Both the position numbers and the translations under genes were made by a program. From Microcebus murinus (lineage: Eukaryota; Chordata; Mammalia; Primates; Cheirogaleidae), in the NCBI RefSeq assembly GCF_040939455.1, contig NC_134104.1, positions 11,245,501-11,309,500 on the forward strand: a stretch of 64,000 nt of DNA. The letters are read 5' to 3'. The notes under the pieces were generated by a model. It did no database searches, was not told the DNA's origin, and worked only from the letters and a program-made list of their open reading frames with translations. Positions 47,641 through 60,879 of this stretch are shown one piece after another (position 1 is the first letter of the stretch; every line of letters begins with the position of its first letter).

Positions 47641-49370
47641 CCCGAAAGCTCAGTTCTCACCCCCATCCAAATGTCTCCTCTGAATTATATCATACAGTGT
47701 GTACAATAAGAAAAACTCTCAGATCAAATATCCACAAAGAACCAGGGGGATGTGCAGATGAATGATAAAGGTGATTTGAATTAGAAATACAACAAAATTC
47801 AAAAAGGGACCAAGGGACCGAGACCTTAGTGGGGTGGGAGTTCGGGGTGTGGGGGGCAGGCCTGTAGCCAGGTCCTTAGTTCCTTTGAGTATCCGTGAGG
47901 CTGACATTGTTTGTGGTTGTCATAACATCAGCAAGGAACGAAAGTGGGAATTTCATTGGCAAGTACATTGTAGATGAATTCTCCCAGCCCCAAAGTCTGG
48001 CATAAAGGTGACAAGATTTCTCTCCTCTGACCAGAAGGCCAGTGCCAAGGCATCTTCCATGGGTACAAGTTTTACTGATGGGAAAGTGAGTGTTATCATA
48101 GTAGCTGTAATTTGCAATGCACGGAAATCTCTCATGTAAATGAGCCCACTTTTTGCCTTTTTTTAAAAAAAGAAAGGCCTGAAAGAAATAAAATGCTACA
48201 TGAGCGAGACTGCTCCGTCTCTCTCGCTCATTCTCTTTCCTTCTTGCGTGCACTCTGTCTTTTAAAAAATAAACCCAAGGTAGTTGTATTTAAGCAGCTT
48301 TCATGTCCTTTCAGGGCTGCGCGCGGGGTTGTGGTCACTCAGGCAGCAGTAACTTTGAAAAAATGACCCGTCTACACCCAAACAATAACAGAATCCCCCT
48401 TTTTATGTTGGAAACGCCCACGGCTTTCTGTGCATCTCCAGACTCCCCACGTAGATGCAACTGTTTGACCAGCCTTCTACTGAACAACTTAATTAAGCAA
48501 AAGAAAACGTGTCAGTTTCTGCCAACCTCACAAAAACAGAGCTGTGGGGGTAAAAAGGGTCGGCGAATTAACCCACATTCCTGAACGGGTTCACTAAAGC
48601 GAGGCCTGGCTTTGCAGCGGTGCCAGGGCGAACCGTGTGCGGAGTTGCCATTCAGATTTATCAAGACATATTGTTCTGCAGATCATACCGAACACAATTA
48701 AAGCCGCAGTACCTTGGGGGGCTGCAGCTCGAGGGTGAGCTTAGCTTAACTTTAAAAAAAAAGAAAAAATCTTGTCACGACACAGTGCCCACCGTTGACA
48801 TTCCACACAGTTACGGAGACAAAACAGTTCTACCCGACCATATGAAAACAGCAAGTTGTTTTTAGTTTTTTCCCCCCCTGTCTTTAGTATCCCTGCCCAC
48901 CCCATTCCCCCCTTTTCCCTCTCCATGAAAGCACATGCAATATGCAAAGCAACTGTATACTCTGCATGCAATTTGTCCCAGCCAGACCAAACCCCAATTT
49001 AATCCCCCCTTTTTTTTTTTGTCCTTAGGGCGGGGAAGTGTCCCAGCCTAAATCCTTCTCTGGAAGCTGGAAAAGCATAGGCCCCAGGAATCCTTTTTCC
49101 TAGCCAATTAAATTTAGTTTTTTTTTTTTTTTTCAGCCTTGGGTTTTGATTTTGCTTCCTTTATGTGAAGCCAGGAGGGAGCTTAGCGCCCAGCACTCTG
49201 TGCCCCACCCCCACCCTGTCGGAGCCGGGAAAAGCAGGGGCTTTCAGTGGCAGCCAAAGGGAATTCAGAGACATCATAGTGCATTTGGGGAAGAATTGGA
49301 TCAGCACCAGTTTTGTGTGGAGGCCATGAGAGTGTGGCATTTTTATTCCCAATTATCCTTGCCCTCCCGA

Positions 49371-49373
<3 letters not shown>
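47641..49373. other. Repeat-poor block, candidate regulatory DNA
   Basis: No transposon recognised. 48300-48740 mixes CpG sites with motif-like words. 48930-48970 has octamer-like 'atgcaatatgcaaagc'. Poly-T runs near 49010 and 49118. Confidence 0.35.

Positions 49374-49406
<33 letters not shown>
49374..49406. repeat. (TG)16 microsatellite
   Basis: Uninterrupted TG run. Confidence 0.97.
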
Positions 49407-49408
<2 letters not shown>

Positions 49409-50754
49409 CAAGTCATCCTATAGCATTATGTCACACAGAAAGCATCCCACAGTTAGAATTACATTGTCCCTCATTCTGGACTGGCAGACACTGACTGAAG
49501 TCAACCTGCAGTTGCTGAATTTTGCAGGGAAGCAGCTAGGCTGATGCCTGCAGTTTGGAAGCCTCCAAGTCACACGTTGAGAAGTGAGTTCTCCAATGCC
49601 AGAGGAGCTAAAGCACAAATGCCTTCCTGTGGGGACATTAAGGGGTCCTATCCTTTTGGCCTTCTAAGATGCAAGGAACCAGTGGACTAAGAGGCATTTG
49701 TGCTTGTTGTCTATTGCTGGTGTTCTTTGGTGTGGAGATATTTTTCCACGAAAGATTCAGAAGTGGCTCAATTATCAGAAGACCAAATAGGCAGCTTTTG
49801 TTTGCTCTGCCATTCGGGAAAAATATATACAAACTTGGCTGGATGTGCTGGGCAAAGAGTAGCCTGTTTTGAAATGTCGGAAAGACAGACAGACAAGTGA
49901 GGGAAGCTGGCAGAAGCTTAGCCTGGAAGATGAATAAAGCTCCGTGCAGAATGCAATCTACAGGCCAAAAAATGACTTTTTCTTCTGGCTTCTCTTTTGA
50001 GCTTGGGACATCCCACAGAAAACGGGTCCTCTCGAGAGTCTTGGAAAATGCAGTTTTACCACCAACTCGTTGAATTATGCATAAAACACGCATAAAGCAG
50101 GAACATCAGTGATTAAATGCAACCTGGAGCTTCTATCCTATAATTATCCAGATAGTTCATCTCAAAAGAATTACTCTACGCTAAGTATACAGGTGTTGCA
50201 GGCGAAAGCCATCAAAATACAGAACCTGTGACAAGAAGGATGGTTTATGCTTTTAAGGGTTCCTTATTATCTACAGAAAATGGTCATGTCTCATGGGGGT
50301 TCTCTGTGACTTGGGACTATTTTATATATGTCTATCTTTTTTTCCCCCCTAAATAATTCAGGCTGCACAGGAGATTTTTCTTTCTGGTCTGACGGGTGAA
50401 GCTAGTCTGGTCGGCACATTTTGCAAACTACAGCTGCTCGGTGGAGCCCATCCCCCAGAGGTCTCTGTGCCGTCCAAAAAGGGTTCTTCTGGGGCCTGAT
50501 GGAAAATCTGAGCCAAGAGCTTTAAGTAGGCACAATGCCCCCGGGATCGGGCACGCCAGCCAGCTGGGCCCCGTGCCTGCCTGTGGCCCCACTCCTGGCC
50601 TCTGCTTCGGGCTTCCTGCTCTCCCCCATGCCTTGACTTGTCTCCCTCTGTCCCCAGGACAGGAAGTGTCGTCTCTGCCAAGAGCCCAAGGCCGCTCTCT
50701 GTGTCTCTCGCCACTTGCAGCCCAGCTTCAAGGCTTCTGTCTCCTTTCTGCCTC
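49407..50754. other. Unassigned, repeat-poor
   Basis: A 151-codon minus frame (49638-50093) and two plus frames share the same DNA; none shows a recognisable domain. No repeat identified. Confidence 0.35.
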
Positions 50755-50940
50755 TGAACTGCAGTGTGATCTGCAGCAGATTATTTAACCGCCCCGTACC
50801 CCAGTGCACCCATCTGTACAACTAGGCTAATGATGGTACCCACCTCATGGGCTGGTGTCAGGCTTGAGTAAGTTCCTTTATTAACTTTTGAGGACTTAGA
50901 ATCCCACCTGGTGCACGGTAGCAATTGCTATTATCTCCCC
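50755..50940 (+). mobile_element. MIR, sense
   Basis: 'cccagtgcacccatctgtac', 'ggtacccacctcatgggctg' and 'cctggtgcacggtagcaatt' are in MIR order. Confidence 0.75.
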
Positions 50941-52317
50941 TGTTAGTCTTCAAACTGCTTCGGGGCTTGAGTGTTACTTTATTTATTGCAGCACTTCGGG
51001 AGGTGCTCAGAAAAACACACAGCACAAAGGCAGGTGTAGACTTGGCTTGCAGACCCTCCTTTTACCGGTATGAGCTGAATACCCTTGGCCTCCCAACCGA
51101 GTCAGGGTGCCAGCCCCCAGAAAGGGTTCCCGTGACAAATGGCAGCAGGACGAAGGCTGAATCCTCCTTTCACCGTGCTGGCGCTGCACAGAGAGGGGAG
51201 GAGGGGCAAGGACCAGAGGCCCTTAGAGCCCAAAGGGACTGAGAGTTCCCCCACGCTGACCCTCCAACTCCCTCACTGCACAGCGGAATGGGAAAGGATC
51301 ATGCACAAGGGCTGGGCCTTGAACCCAAGTATTTAACCCCTCTGCTGTGTGTTTCTCCTGGAGACACTGAGATGGCAAGATATGGGAGGCAGCATTCACA
51401 TGGGACACAGCATTCAACACTCTAGTCTTATTCCATTGTTTTTGTGAACATACGGCCTGAGCTGCAGGCTTAAAACGATCGAGATGGAGTTTAACACACC
51501 TTTCCAATGTAAAGAGAAACCCCGACACCCAGCCTCTCCCACACACCTGCTTGGGTGTGGGTTTTGTACACGCAAGGACCGGTTGTGACAGAGCCGGGCA
51601 ATACCACAGAAGCAGAGTGACGCACACAAACATGGCAGTGAACACAAGGACCCCAACAGCCCTCAGGCAGCCTGCACCCTGCCAGCCCCGGGCCCTGCCT
51701 GGCCGGTGATTAGTGGCTGGGAGGTTTCCTAACAAGCCCCAGCTTGATGGGAGCCTCTTGTTGAGTGAAATTTATGACCCAGCACTTCCTCCGAGAGACT
51801 TCCCACGTTGAACTGTTGAGCACTTCTGACCTTACCGCCCCCAAACAAGGGAAGGGTGAGGAGGGGAGGGCGGGGAGGGCGGAGGCTGCAGGGAGCAGTG
51901 GGAGGCGCCACTTAGCCAGATGTCCCAGCAGGACACTGCAGAGGCTGGAACCCAGGACAACATGCATGGTGGGTCGGGGTGCCTGGCTCTCCGAGTGACA
52001 ATCTGAGGCCTGGCCTGCCCTGCCTCGCAGATGGAGCCGAGCCTGGGTTGCAGGGCTGGTGCCCCCCAGGAAGAAAGGATAGCCGAACCTAGGAGAGACA
52101 CAATAGTTTTGTTGGTTTATTGGTCCCTCGTGTGTTGTTTTGTAGATGCTCCTTCATCTGCACATTGCATTTGGACATTCTCCGCTGTCACCATCCACTC
52201 CTTTCTTTGGCTAAAAGAAAGCCCTGAACCCTTTGTGTGGACTGTCACTGCTACCCCTTCCTCCCTTCCTCCCTCCCACTTGGGGGAAGGATAGACTCTT
52301 CTAGAAGGGTCTCTTGG
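50941..52317. other. Unassigned, GC-moderate
   Basis: No gene or named repeat supported. The 170-codon minus frame 51223-51735 shows no domain. A G-rich purine run lies at 51848-51905. Confidence 0.4.
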
Positions 52318-52500
52318 TTCACAGCTTCTCACACTTGGGTGCACATTGGAATCACCTGTGGAACTAAAAAAATACTGATGCCAGGGCCCACTCCCGGAAG
52401 AGTCTGATTTATTGATCTAGGGTGAGGCCTGGGCATCTGGGTTCTAGAAGATCTCCTGGTATTCTAGTGTGCAGCAAAACTGGAGAACTTCCGGCTCAGT
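52318..52500 (+). mobile_element. MER5A/B-type hAT-Charlie element
   Basis: 'ttctcacacttgggtgcaca', 'ttggaatcacctgtggaact' and 'gatgccagggcccactcccg', then the inverted end 'agtgtgcagcaaaactgg', give a full-length MER5-type structure. Confidence 0.88.
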
Positions 52501-53135
52501 CAGCCTAGCATGACATTTAGGGTGTCGCCTACTCAACATCGAACTTGTACTTACAGATTAATAAAACGAAATACTTTTTTGACTAGTGACTCACCTAAGC
52601 TGGACAACCATTTTACTAAAATAGAATGAGCTAACCAAAATGTTCTTTATTGCGGGGAGGGACAAGCTGTAATCCCCCATGACCCATGCACTCAAATTCA
52701 TCACCTGGCATCTGGCTTCACCACTGTGGTCCCCTAGCTCTTGGGTTAGAGAGGCACGTGCTGAACTAGCCCCGCAATGTGTGGCCTCAGTCCCCTCCCC
52801 AGCTTTGTTTCAGACCCCATGGGACTACAGCTACGCCATGGGGGGCTCACACACACTTCATCTAGTTGACACCTCTCACTGTTTAGCATTTATGTTAGAC
52901 ATTCATTCCCCATGGCAGCCCATGTTAAATCTCCCTGTTATAAACACTCACCATCTAGGCCATTCTCCACCTAGCCATTATCACGTAGAAATTCAATAAA
53001 AATTAATTCTATAGCTAGTTTCTTAATATCTGTCCCCTTGCTGAGACGTGAGCTCCTTTCTTATTCATTGCTGCAGTTCTAGAGTCATAGGAGGACCAAA
53101 ATAAATAGTGGTCAAATGGTAAAGATAGGCAACTC
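52501..53135. other. Unassigned sequence
   Basis: No recognised repeat or gene. Confidence 0.4.
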
Positions 53136-53158
53136 TTTTTTTTTTTTTTTTTTTTTTT
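53136..53158. repeat. Poly(T)23 run
   Basis: A pure T-run with no SINE or LINE body attached on either side that I can recognise. Confidence 0.97.
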
Positions 53159-53599
53159 AATATAAGCAGGAATACAGAATGCAACTCTTAACACTTTAAA
53201 AACATTGTTTGGATTTAGTCTCGTGTTCACTTGGATTATGTACGCTCAACCTTAGGGGCTGGTGCGTAGGTGTTCGGGCAAACAACTCTGGCTCAGAGAA
53301 GGGCACTGCTGCATGGTGGATGTTGTGTTGTTAACAATAGTGAGCCCTTCCCATGTCACTTTGTGCCTCTGTTTACTCAACTACGAAGCCAGCAGAGGTT
53401 AGAGAAAACCCACGGGACCCCAAGGAAGAGGCATGCTACAGTTGTGAAATGCTGTGAACATGAATAAATTTCATCTAAATAGCAGAAGTTTTGATGACTC
53501 CTTTTGTTGTGGGCATTTCTTAGCAAGTTATCAATGGTATATTTAAAATGTTTATGAGAAGGATGATCATTTAAGATCAGATACTATAATCAAAGTGAA
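53159..53599. other. Unassigned sequence
   Basis: Nothing recognised. Confidence 0.4.
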
Positions 53600-53790
53600 T
53601 GAAGTAAGGAAATTGAGATTTCTTGAATATTGACAATATGCCAAGTACTTTTGCATATGATGGCACTTAATCCTAACAATACACCTATGATTAGGTCTAA
53701 TTATTACCATTTTACAGATGCAGAAACAAAAATTCAAAGAGACTCAGTAACTTGCTCGAGGTCACACAGCTAGTAAGGGGTGAAAATGAA
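53600..53790 (-). mobile_element. MIR, antisense
   Basis: 'gacaatatgccaagtacttt', 'ttattaccattttacagatg' and 'gaggtcacacagctagtaag' form a well-preserved inverted MIR. Confidence 0.9.
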
Positions 53791-55593
53791 ATTTGCAAAC
53801 AAGGATCCCAAGTTCCCTACCCCACATCACTTCCCTTTTAAAAAGAAAGAATCTTGAGTTGATGGAGTTGTAGATTATTTCTGATTTGGGGATGGGACCT
53901 ACACTTTGGCTACCTCTCTGTGGTAGAGATAAAATAATTCTTGAACAATTTCCAAGGGAGATCCTAATGCTTGGACAAAACCTTGACAAAACACCCAAGT
54001 TTTCTTTTCCTTGAAATTCTTTGATCAACAAACTGAGGAACTCAGCACTTGGGTCCAAGCTGGAACAGAAGGTTTTTCCTTTGCAGCCGAGAGAGTAATC
54101 GAAGTCTTCAGACCAGAGCCACTTGAGATCAACAGACGTGACATAGGACAGCCTAGCACAGAACTGCACTCCTGGCATTTCCTGGAAAACGTTGACTAAT
54201 TTATCTTTGCTCTGTGTGATACATGCGACACAAAATCAGAAGTGTAAATTTTATTCTATTATTCCATTTAGAATTAAGCTGACAGATACATTATTCTGTA
54301 TCTACCTATAATCAGGCCTGATCATATCTTTTACTTTCTCTTTCTCTGGTGATACCTTTTCAAACAGATTTAAAAAAATACCCAAACCTAGGAAAATACT
54401 TAAATTTTCAAATATATTTAAATCACAAATTTCTTATTTTATTCTTTCTTTGGGATTCTATTTTATGTAACTCCTTGTTATTTTCTTACCCCCCAAAAAT
54501 TCCTTTTTTCTTTTGTAACCATCATGTGGTCTACCACGGGCATCCTGGGTGTGACAGTGATTTAAGGGGTTTCCATGAATTATCTCCTTCAGTGAAATCA
54601 AGATCCAAGGAATGTCATAAACCCTGGAGTTCCCAGCCACTGTGTAAATCAAGGTAGGTCCTTGGATAATGGCCCTAAAAGAATCCTAATCATGGAAATG
54701 CAAAACATTTTATTGAAAATTCATACTATATCTTGGACTGGACTTCTTAAGCCTCATGATACACATAGCATCATTTCTACTCTTCAAAACAAAAAGAAAG
54801 CTAAGGAAACTTTTCTGCGATGGCAACATCATCTTGAATGTGATTCCAGGGGAGTGAGAAGACCGTGGAGGTGACTTTCCTGGCTGGTTGCCTGGTAGCT
54901 CCAACCACAGAGATAGGGAAGGGTACAAAGCTCCCAGGTTTGTGGGGGGAAAGATCTCAAACTTTGTTTTGGATATTTTGAGTACAAATTGCTTTTAAAA
55001 CATTCAACAAAAGGCATGGATCTCAGTAGTTGGATACATGATCTCTGAAGCTATTGCCTGACATTTGAGAATCGTGGTCACATAGATGAGTCACAAGCAG
55101 GGAGATTGCCTAGAAAGAACCAGAGTGGAAAGAGAAGGAATCCCAGCTTCCAAGTATGGGGAGGGAATGCACTAAAGCGGGAGAAAAACAGCTGGGTTAA
55201 TTTGCAGGGAGGTGAGGAGAAATTCCTTTGTCACAGCCACGGGGTGGTGGGAGGTACCAGGGAGAGGCAGATACAGGCAAGAGCTCCGGGTGGGGGTGGG
55301 GAAATGTTCCATTCCTCTGTGATGGCTGCTGTTTCCTCCGTGAAGTGGTAGAAAGGTCATCTGCTGAGAGTGGCAGAAGGTAAGGGACAGTGAGGAAGGT
55401 CTGGGAAGGCATCGCAGGGAGGGAGAGTACGTGCTGAACCTCGAAACGTCATGGTTTGCTGGCAGAGTTGAGGGTGGGCAGATAATCGTAAATCAGAACC
55501 CAGACCAGATTTGTGCTCGGCGGAGTTGAACTTTTCAGGAAAAGCCCAGACAGCTTCCATGCCTGGTTTTCTAACACTCCAGTGTTCCCAGGC
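53791..55593. other. Unassigned sequence
   Basis: No gene supported. The 138-codon minus frame (53762-54178) starts in MIR DNA. AT-rich at 54240-54480. Confidence 0.4.
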
Positions 55594-56031
55594 TGCAGTG
55601 GGGTGAATGGTGGCCTCCAAAAGAGGCTTACCCCCTGGGACTCGTGAATGTGCCCTTATTTGGAAAAAAGGGTGTTTACAGGTGTAATCCATTCAGGGAT
55701 CTTGAGATGAGATTGTCCGGGACTATCTGACTGGACTCTAGATCCAGTGACGAGTGACCTTATGAGACACGCAGAAGAAAGACATGGGGACAAGAGGCGC
55801 ATTCTCGTGAAGATGGAGGCAGAGGTTGAAGTGATGCAGCCACAGGCCAAGGGACACCTGGAGCCACTTCCAGAAGCTGGAAGAGGCAAGAAAGGATCCT
55901 CCCTAGAGGCTTTGGAGGGAGCAAAGCCATGCCTTGCAGACTTTGAGCCTTCAGGACTGTGAGAGAATAAATTTTTGTTGTTTAAGCTGCTAAATCTGTG
56001 TTACCTATGGCAATCGCAGGAAATGGATACA
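55594..56031 (+). mobile_element. MaLR-type solo LTR, sense, with polyadenylation signal
   Basis: It starts 'tgcagtggggtgaatggtgg', has 'tgcccttatttggaa', 'gatggaggcagaggttgaag' and 'aggactgtgagagaataaat' (AATAAA at 55966-55971), and ends near 'aaatggatac'. The flanks 'caggc' and 'caggg' look like a 5-bp target duplication with one change. Opposite-strand relative at 9436-9894. Confidence 0.82.
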
Positions 56032-57174
56032 CAGGGCTTTCCACCGGCGCCTCTCCTCCAGCTTGGGGAGCACCTTCCTGCTCCCTGTCCCTGCCCTTGG
56101 GGTTGTCTTCCAGCCCCTGGTCACACCTCCTTTGCAAGAAGATGTGCAGTGTGGCACCTGGCTGGAACCCCAGCTGCCACTTCCCAGCTGTGTAACCTTG
56201 GGCAAATTCAACCGCAACTGGGACAAAAGAGTTGCTGCTGTCTCCCGAGACAGAGCTGCTGCAGTGTCACTTCTCCCTAAAGCTGGTGTGCAATTTTCGG
56301 TCTGAATTGCCAAGATGCTCCTACCTTTTCTTTGCCCTTCTCCCTTCCTGGGGCCGTCATTCATCTCAGATGTGCTCGAGAGATACTTTTTGGGGCCATC
56401 CTGGCTCTAGGTGCTCAGCACAACTTCCCCGGGATGGCACCATATGTGCTTTTAGTAAGAGGAGCCTTTTAGAAACCACAGCATAGAGGACAGTAGATTG
56501 CCTGGATCTCCAAGGAGATTGCTCAAGGGCAAGGCTGTTGTTCTTCCACAAAAGTGACCGGGAATGGATAATTGCTCCTTCACTTCCTTTTTCTTTCCAA
56601 CTCCAGGACTCCTAAAACTCTCTCCCGGAGCACTGAGGATGCTTCTTGCTTAGCTTTGCAAGTGTGGTTTAAATATTGGGCCCCAAAGCAAAAATTTCAG
56701 AGCTTCACAGCTGGTGTACCTGGCCGGGGTCACAGGTGTGCTGGAAGATTTGCTTCCTGAGGATGAGTGACCAACTTGTCCCGATTTGCCTAGGACTGCC
56801 CAGGTTTCAGCCCTCAAAGCCCCACATCCAGGCAAACTGGGACAGTTGGGCTCCCTGGTGGCAGGTCTGTACACTGTGCAAATACAGTGTTCTGTGTGTG
56901 CCACGATGGAGGGAGAGAAAAACCTGTCCTTAACCTTAACCTTCATCTTTTTCTAATTACACAGGAGGCACATTTCTGTTGGAGAGTTGGTCCCTCCCTT
57001 TGTGACTTCATCCCTCCACTCTGCCTCCTCACTGGGCTTCTGGAAGGCAGCATTAGGGCTAGTTTCTCTCTCTAGAAAAAAGTTTTGCTTTTATCATTGT
57101 AATTATAATACATGATCACTGAAGACATGTTAGCCAAATAAAGGAAATTGCATTCACCAATAATTCCACCAGCC
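56032..57174. other. Unassigned sequence
   Basis: MIR-like words near 56155-56215 only. No gene supported. Confidence 0.4.
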
Positions 57175-57212
57175 ATGATGATGATGATAATGATGATGAA
57201 GAAGATGAAAAT
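57175..57212. repeat. (GAT)n trinucleotide repeat
   Basis: Imperfect GAT/GAA units next to an antisense MIR. Confidence 0.93.
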
Positions 57213-57370
57213 TATGCTACTTAGCATTTATTGACAGTTTGTTTTATGTTACTCTGTCCTAGGCTCCTTATGTATAATGATACATTGAATCTTCAAAATG
57301 ACTCATTTTTACAGGTGAGGAAACTGAGGCATGGGGACTTTAAAGGAATTGCCCAAGGCCTCCAAATTGC
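57213..57370 (-). mobile_element. MIR, antisense
   Basis: 'acttagcatttattgacagt', 'tcatttttacaggtgaggaa', 'actgaggcatgg' and 'attgcccaaggcc' are inverted MIR words. Confidence 0.8.
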
Positions 57371-57835
57371 TGCTTGACTTTCAGTTCCACATTTTAAACT
57401 GCACGCCAGGCCTGAAAACGGCAGGGGAGCGTGCTGGGGCTCAGTCTTCAGCAGTTCCTAAACAATGTCCTGTCACAGCACTCCTCTGGGCTCCGCTCAA
57501 GTGTCCTAATGAAAAATGGATGACTGTGGTCCTTGCCCCCAACTCACAGAGACAATTGAGGGCAAGCGAACAGCCCCTTTTTCTCTTGTTCAGTTTTACT
57601 CCCAACTTCCATTTTTTCCCCCTAAATCTTTGCGGTTGTAGCCACATCTATAAGCTCTAATATGACATTAAACGGTATCTAATTTGATACCACATCGTAT
57701 GGCTGGCAGTTCCAGGTTTCATAAAACTGTGTTTCTTGGGGTCTTGCTGACTTCCCATCCCCCCCCCCAGTCTCCCTGCAGAGCCTGTAGAGTCCTCAGG
57801 GGCTTGTCCTGGGACTCCCCACCACTCCCCCGCTC
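57371..57835. other. Unassigned sequence
   Basis: A C10 run near 57760. No gene supported. Confidence 0.4.
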
Positions 57836-58533
57836 CTGCCAGGCCACCCCGCCACCTGCCCGCGGGGATGAATGAGGCCTGTCCGCCTCCCAGCAGAGTT
57901 ATGGAGGCCCACGGGCTGCTGGTTGCCTAAGGAACCGGCCGGGCGCCTCTCATCCCTTGGGCCGACCTCACTCCCAAGTCCCTGCGGCCCCCACTTGAGA
58001 TTCTTTGTCCCTCCCCTGGACACCCCAGGCCACAGGCCGAGGTTAAGATCCTGCCCCTCGTTTTTGTTGCTCTTAGTGGGCGCCGCCCTCTCGGCCCCCT
58101 CCCCGGCCCAGATGACAGCGCTTCGTGACCTTTCACACGAGCACTTCAGGCCTTTGTGCGGGGCAATTGGTCTCCCTGCTGTCTCTGGGAGGGGACACGG
58201 ATGACGGCAGGACAACTGTCAGCCCGCCTGGGCGCAGAGGGGGCGACCAGCCGGCAGGAAAGCCTGGGGGCTCCAAGTGGCAGCCGTCACCGCTCGGCGG
58301 GAGGGGAAGGTGAGAGGAAGCCGGGATCATGGCCCCCTGTCGCCCGACTGGGGGTGACCGGTCCTGCCACGGAGCGGGTGTGTGCACGTGCTTGAGGGCG
58401 GCGTCCTCCCCCATGGCCAGGCGGGAGCCCTGCGTTGACTGTCTGTCGCCTGCCTCTTGCCAGCCAACGGCACTTTCCCAAGGGGACTCGCGCCCACCTT
58501 TGCAGAGTGACTCGGGTCTGCTCCCGGTCGTGA
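57836..58533. promoter_or_regulatory. CpG island candidate
   Basis: I count about 47 CpG in about 670 bp at GC near 67%, so observed/expected is about 0.6. Length, GC and ratio meet the classic criteria, the ratio only just. Six mutually overlapping frames of 60-140 codons reflect the GC content, not genes. Candidate unannotated promoter or exapted regulatory island; no initiator or TATA element is evident. Confidence 0.55.
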
Positions 58534-59020
58534 CTTGACTATGTGACTCCCAGAGGAAAGCCGTCTCATCTCGTAGACGGTCTCAGCTGCATAATTTTCC
58601 TTACCCCAGGTCTTTTCTTAGAAAGAAATACGAAATATTTTCAGCTCCCTGGAGAAGACCCTTTGCATAATCCAGCCTGCAATCAATATTGACCATGGTG
58701 CTACTGCCAACCGTATTGCTCCTACTATTATTATAACTGAACCCAGGATTTCTCAGAGCACTCTATTTCCTGGTGCACTCATGGAATACTCAAATAAAAA
58801 GAGAGGAAATGAAATAATATAGCCCGTATGCTCCCAGCTACATAAAAAATAAAAGTATATGTTCTGATGATACATGCATAGAATCGACAAGTGGAAGGAA
58901 ACATACCTCTGGGAGGTGGGATTGCACACGATACAGTTTCTCTATTTCAGCATGGGCTTGAATTTATCAAGAACCTACATGTCTTTTGTAATCAGAAAGA
59001 AACACTAAATGTTTTTCTCC
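58534..59020. other. Unassigned sequence
   Basis: 58790-58980 has L1-like words ('catggaatactcaaataaaa'), not certain. Confidence 0.35.
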
Positions 59021-59346
<326 letters not shown>

Positions 59347-59980
59347 TTGTTTTTAAAATATGCTCATCTGTATTCCGTGTGATTGCTAAAGACCCGAAAA
59401 ATGTTCTCTATTCTTATTCTATTTGTCTGAAAATTAGGCAATTGCCACTTTTCCCGGAAGCCCAGTCATGTCCACCTGCAAAAAGGGCAGAGAGAGGAAC
59501 TGGTGTTTGCTTTCCTTCCACCTGAGGTGATCAAAGGAAGAGAAGTCGTATTTTCTGCGCCTTATCCTGCCTCAGAACAATCTAGCAAGGCTATTTTGGT
59601 TTGCCAATATTCTTCTTTCTAATTTGGTGCTAAGAGAATGGGCAGCCTAAGTCCCCATGTGAGTGTAGACAGTGTAATTTTGTGCAGTTGTCATTCACTC
59701 CCTTCTGGCTTGGGCCAATTGCACCATCACCAGGACAACACCTTTGCCCAAAGCTGCCCAGAGAAGCACATGGTAAAGGCGCGTGCAGAGCTCTGGTTAA
59801 CATCGGCTTTGCACTCCTGGTAGGTAGGATACCTTGGCCCTTCTGCTGTTGCAGGCAACCCTCAGAAACCTGTCGTGCATTTTGTTCATCCTCATCTTGT
59901 ACGTTCTCCTTAGTCTTTTCAGACAGCAGTTAAAAACTTGCAATTAACCAGAACCAAAAAATCTGGTTTTAAAAGTCATA
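59347..59980. other. Unassigned sequence
   Basis: No recognised element. Confidence 0.4.
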
Positions 59981-60282
59981 GTAGCTGGGCATAGTGGATT
60001 ATGACTGTAATCCCAGCCACTCAAGAAGCAGAGGTGGGAGGATCCCTTGAGGCTAAGAGTTTGAGAGCAACCTGGGCAACATAGTGAGACCCCATTTCTA
60101 AAACAGTGAGTAAAAAAATTAGTTGGGTGTGGTGGTGCATTCCTATAGTCCAAGCTACTGGGTAGGATGAGGCAGGAGGATGGCTTGAGCTCAGGAGGTC
60201 AAGGTTACAGTGAGCTATGATCATGCCACTGCATACAGCCTGGGCATCAGAGCATGACCCCATCTCAGAAAAAGACAAAAAG
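59981..60282 (+). mobile_element. Alu (older, AluJ-like), plus strand
   Basis: 'gctgggcatagtggattatg', 'gggaggatcccttgaggcta', 'ttagttgggtgtggtggtgc' and 'gagctatgatcatgccactg' form a full dimer. 'gtcatag' lies on both sides. The tail is decayed to 'aaaaagacaaaaag'. Confidence 0.93.
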
Positions 60283-60879
60283 GGTCATAGCGAAACAGTG
60301 CAAGCCTGGAAGGCTACCACTGAGGAATATTTTTCTTGGTCACATTTGATGTTGGGCAATTTACCAAGGTGCCCAGACACTCCAGCTTGTCCAACCTCAG
60401 AGCCTATGTTTACACCACTTAGCCAGTCGCTCAAAGAGAGCCACATGCGGGTCCAAGTCAGCTTTGGCAGAGAACCTAACCCACAGCTCCACTCTTCTTC
60501 ACAGACTCTTGGCCTTTTCCCTAGATCTGCTTGGTTTGACATCAAATGGCAACAGATTTACAGGTGATCAGCCTATTCTTTTCAAGGGGCAAATGTAACT
60601 CAGACTATCTCTGTCAACACAAAGGAGCAATGGGAAAGGAAATATACATTCTCCTAAAGCAAAGTAGGACTTGGAAGAAAGGCAAGTGGTGGAAACAGCA
60701 GTCCAGACACCCAGGCTCCTGGGAACCTGGGAGACGCCTTTCTTGCAAAGGCCCAAAGCCCAAGGGTTTGTGTGACCTTTTGCTCTGTTTCGGCCTCAGA
60801 AAATCTCACCTTCTGCCTTTAAAATCACTTCCAAAATGCTCACCGACTACTCTCAAAAACATAAGTCATTTTAAAAAAT
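60283..60879. other. Unassigned sequence
   Basis: Frames of 116 and 128 codons, with no domain; the first begins inside the Alu. Confidence 0.4.

Noticed and set aside
53136..53158. Poly-T run as a hidden minus-strand SINE tail
   Set aside because: No Alu or other SINE body is recognisable on its right side.
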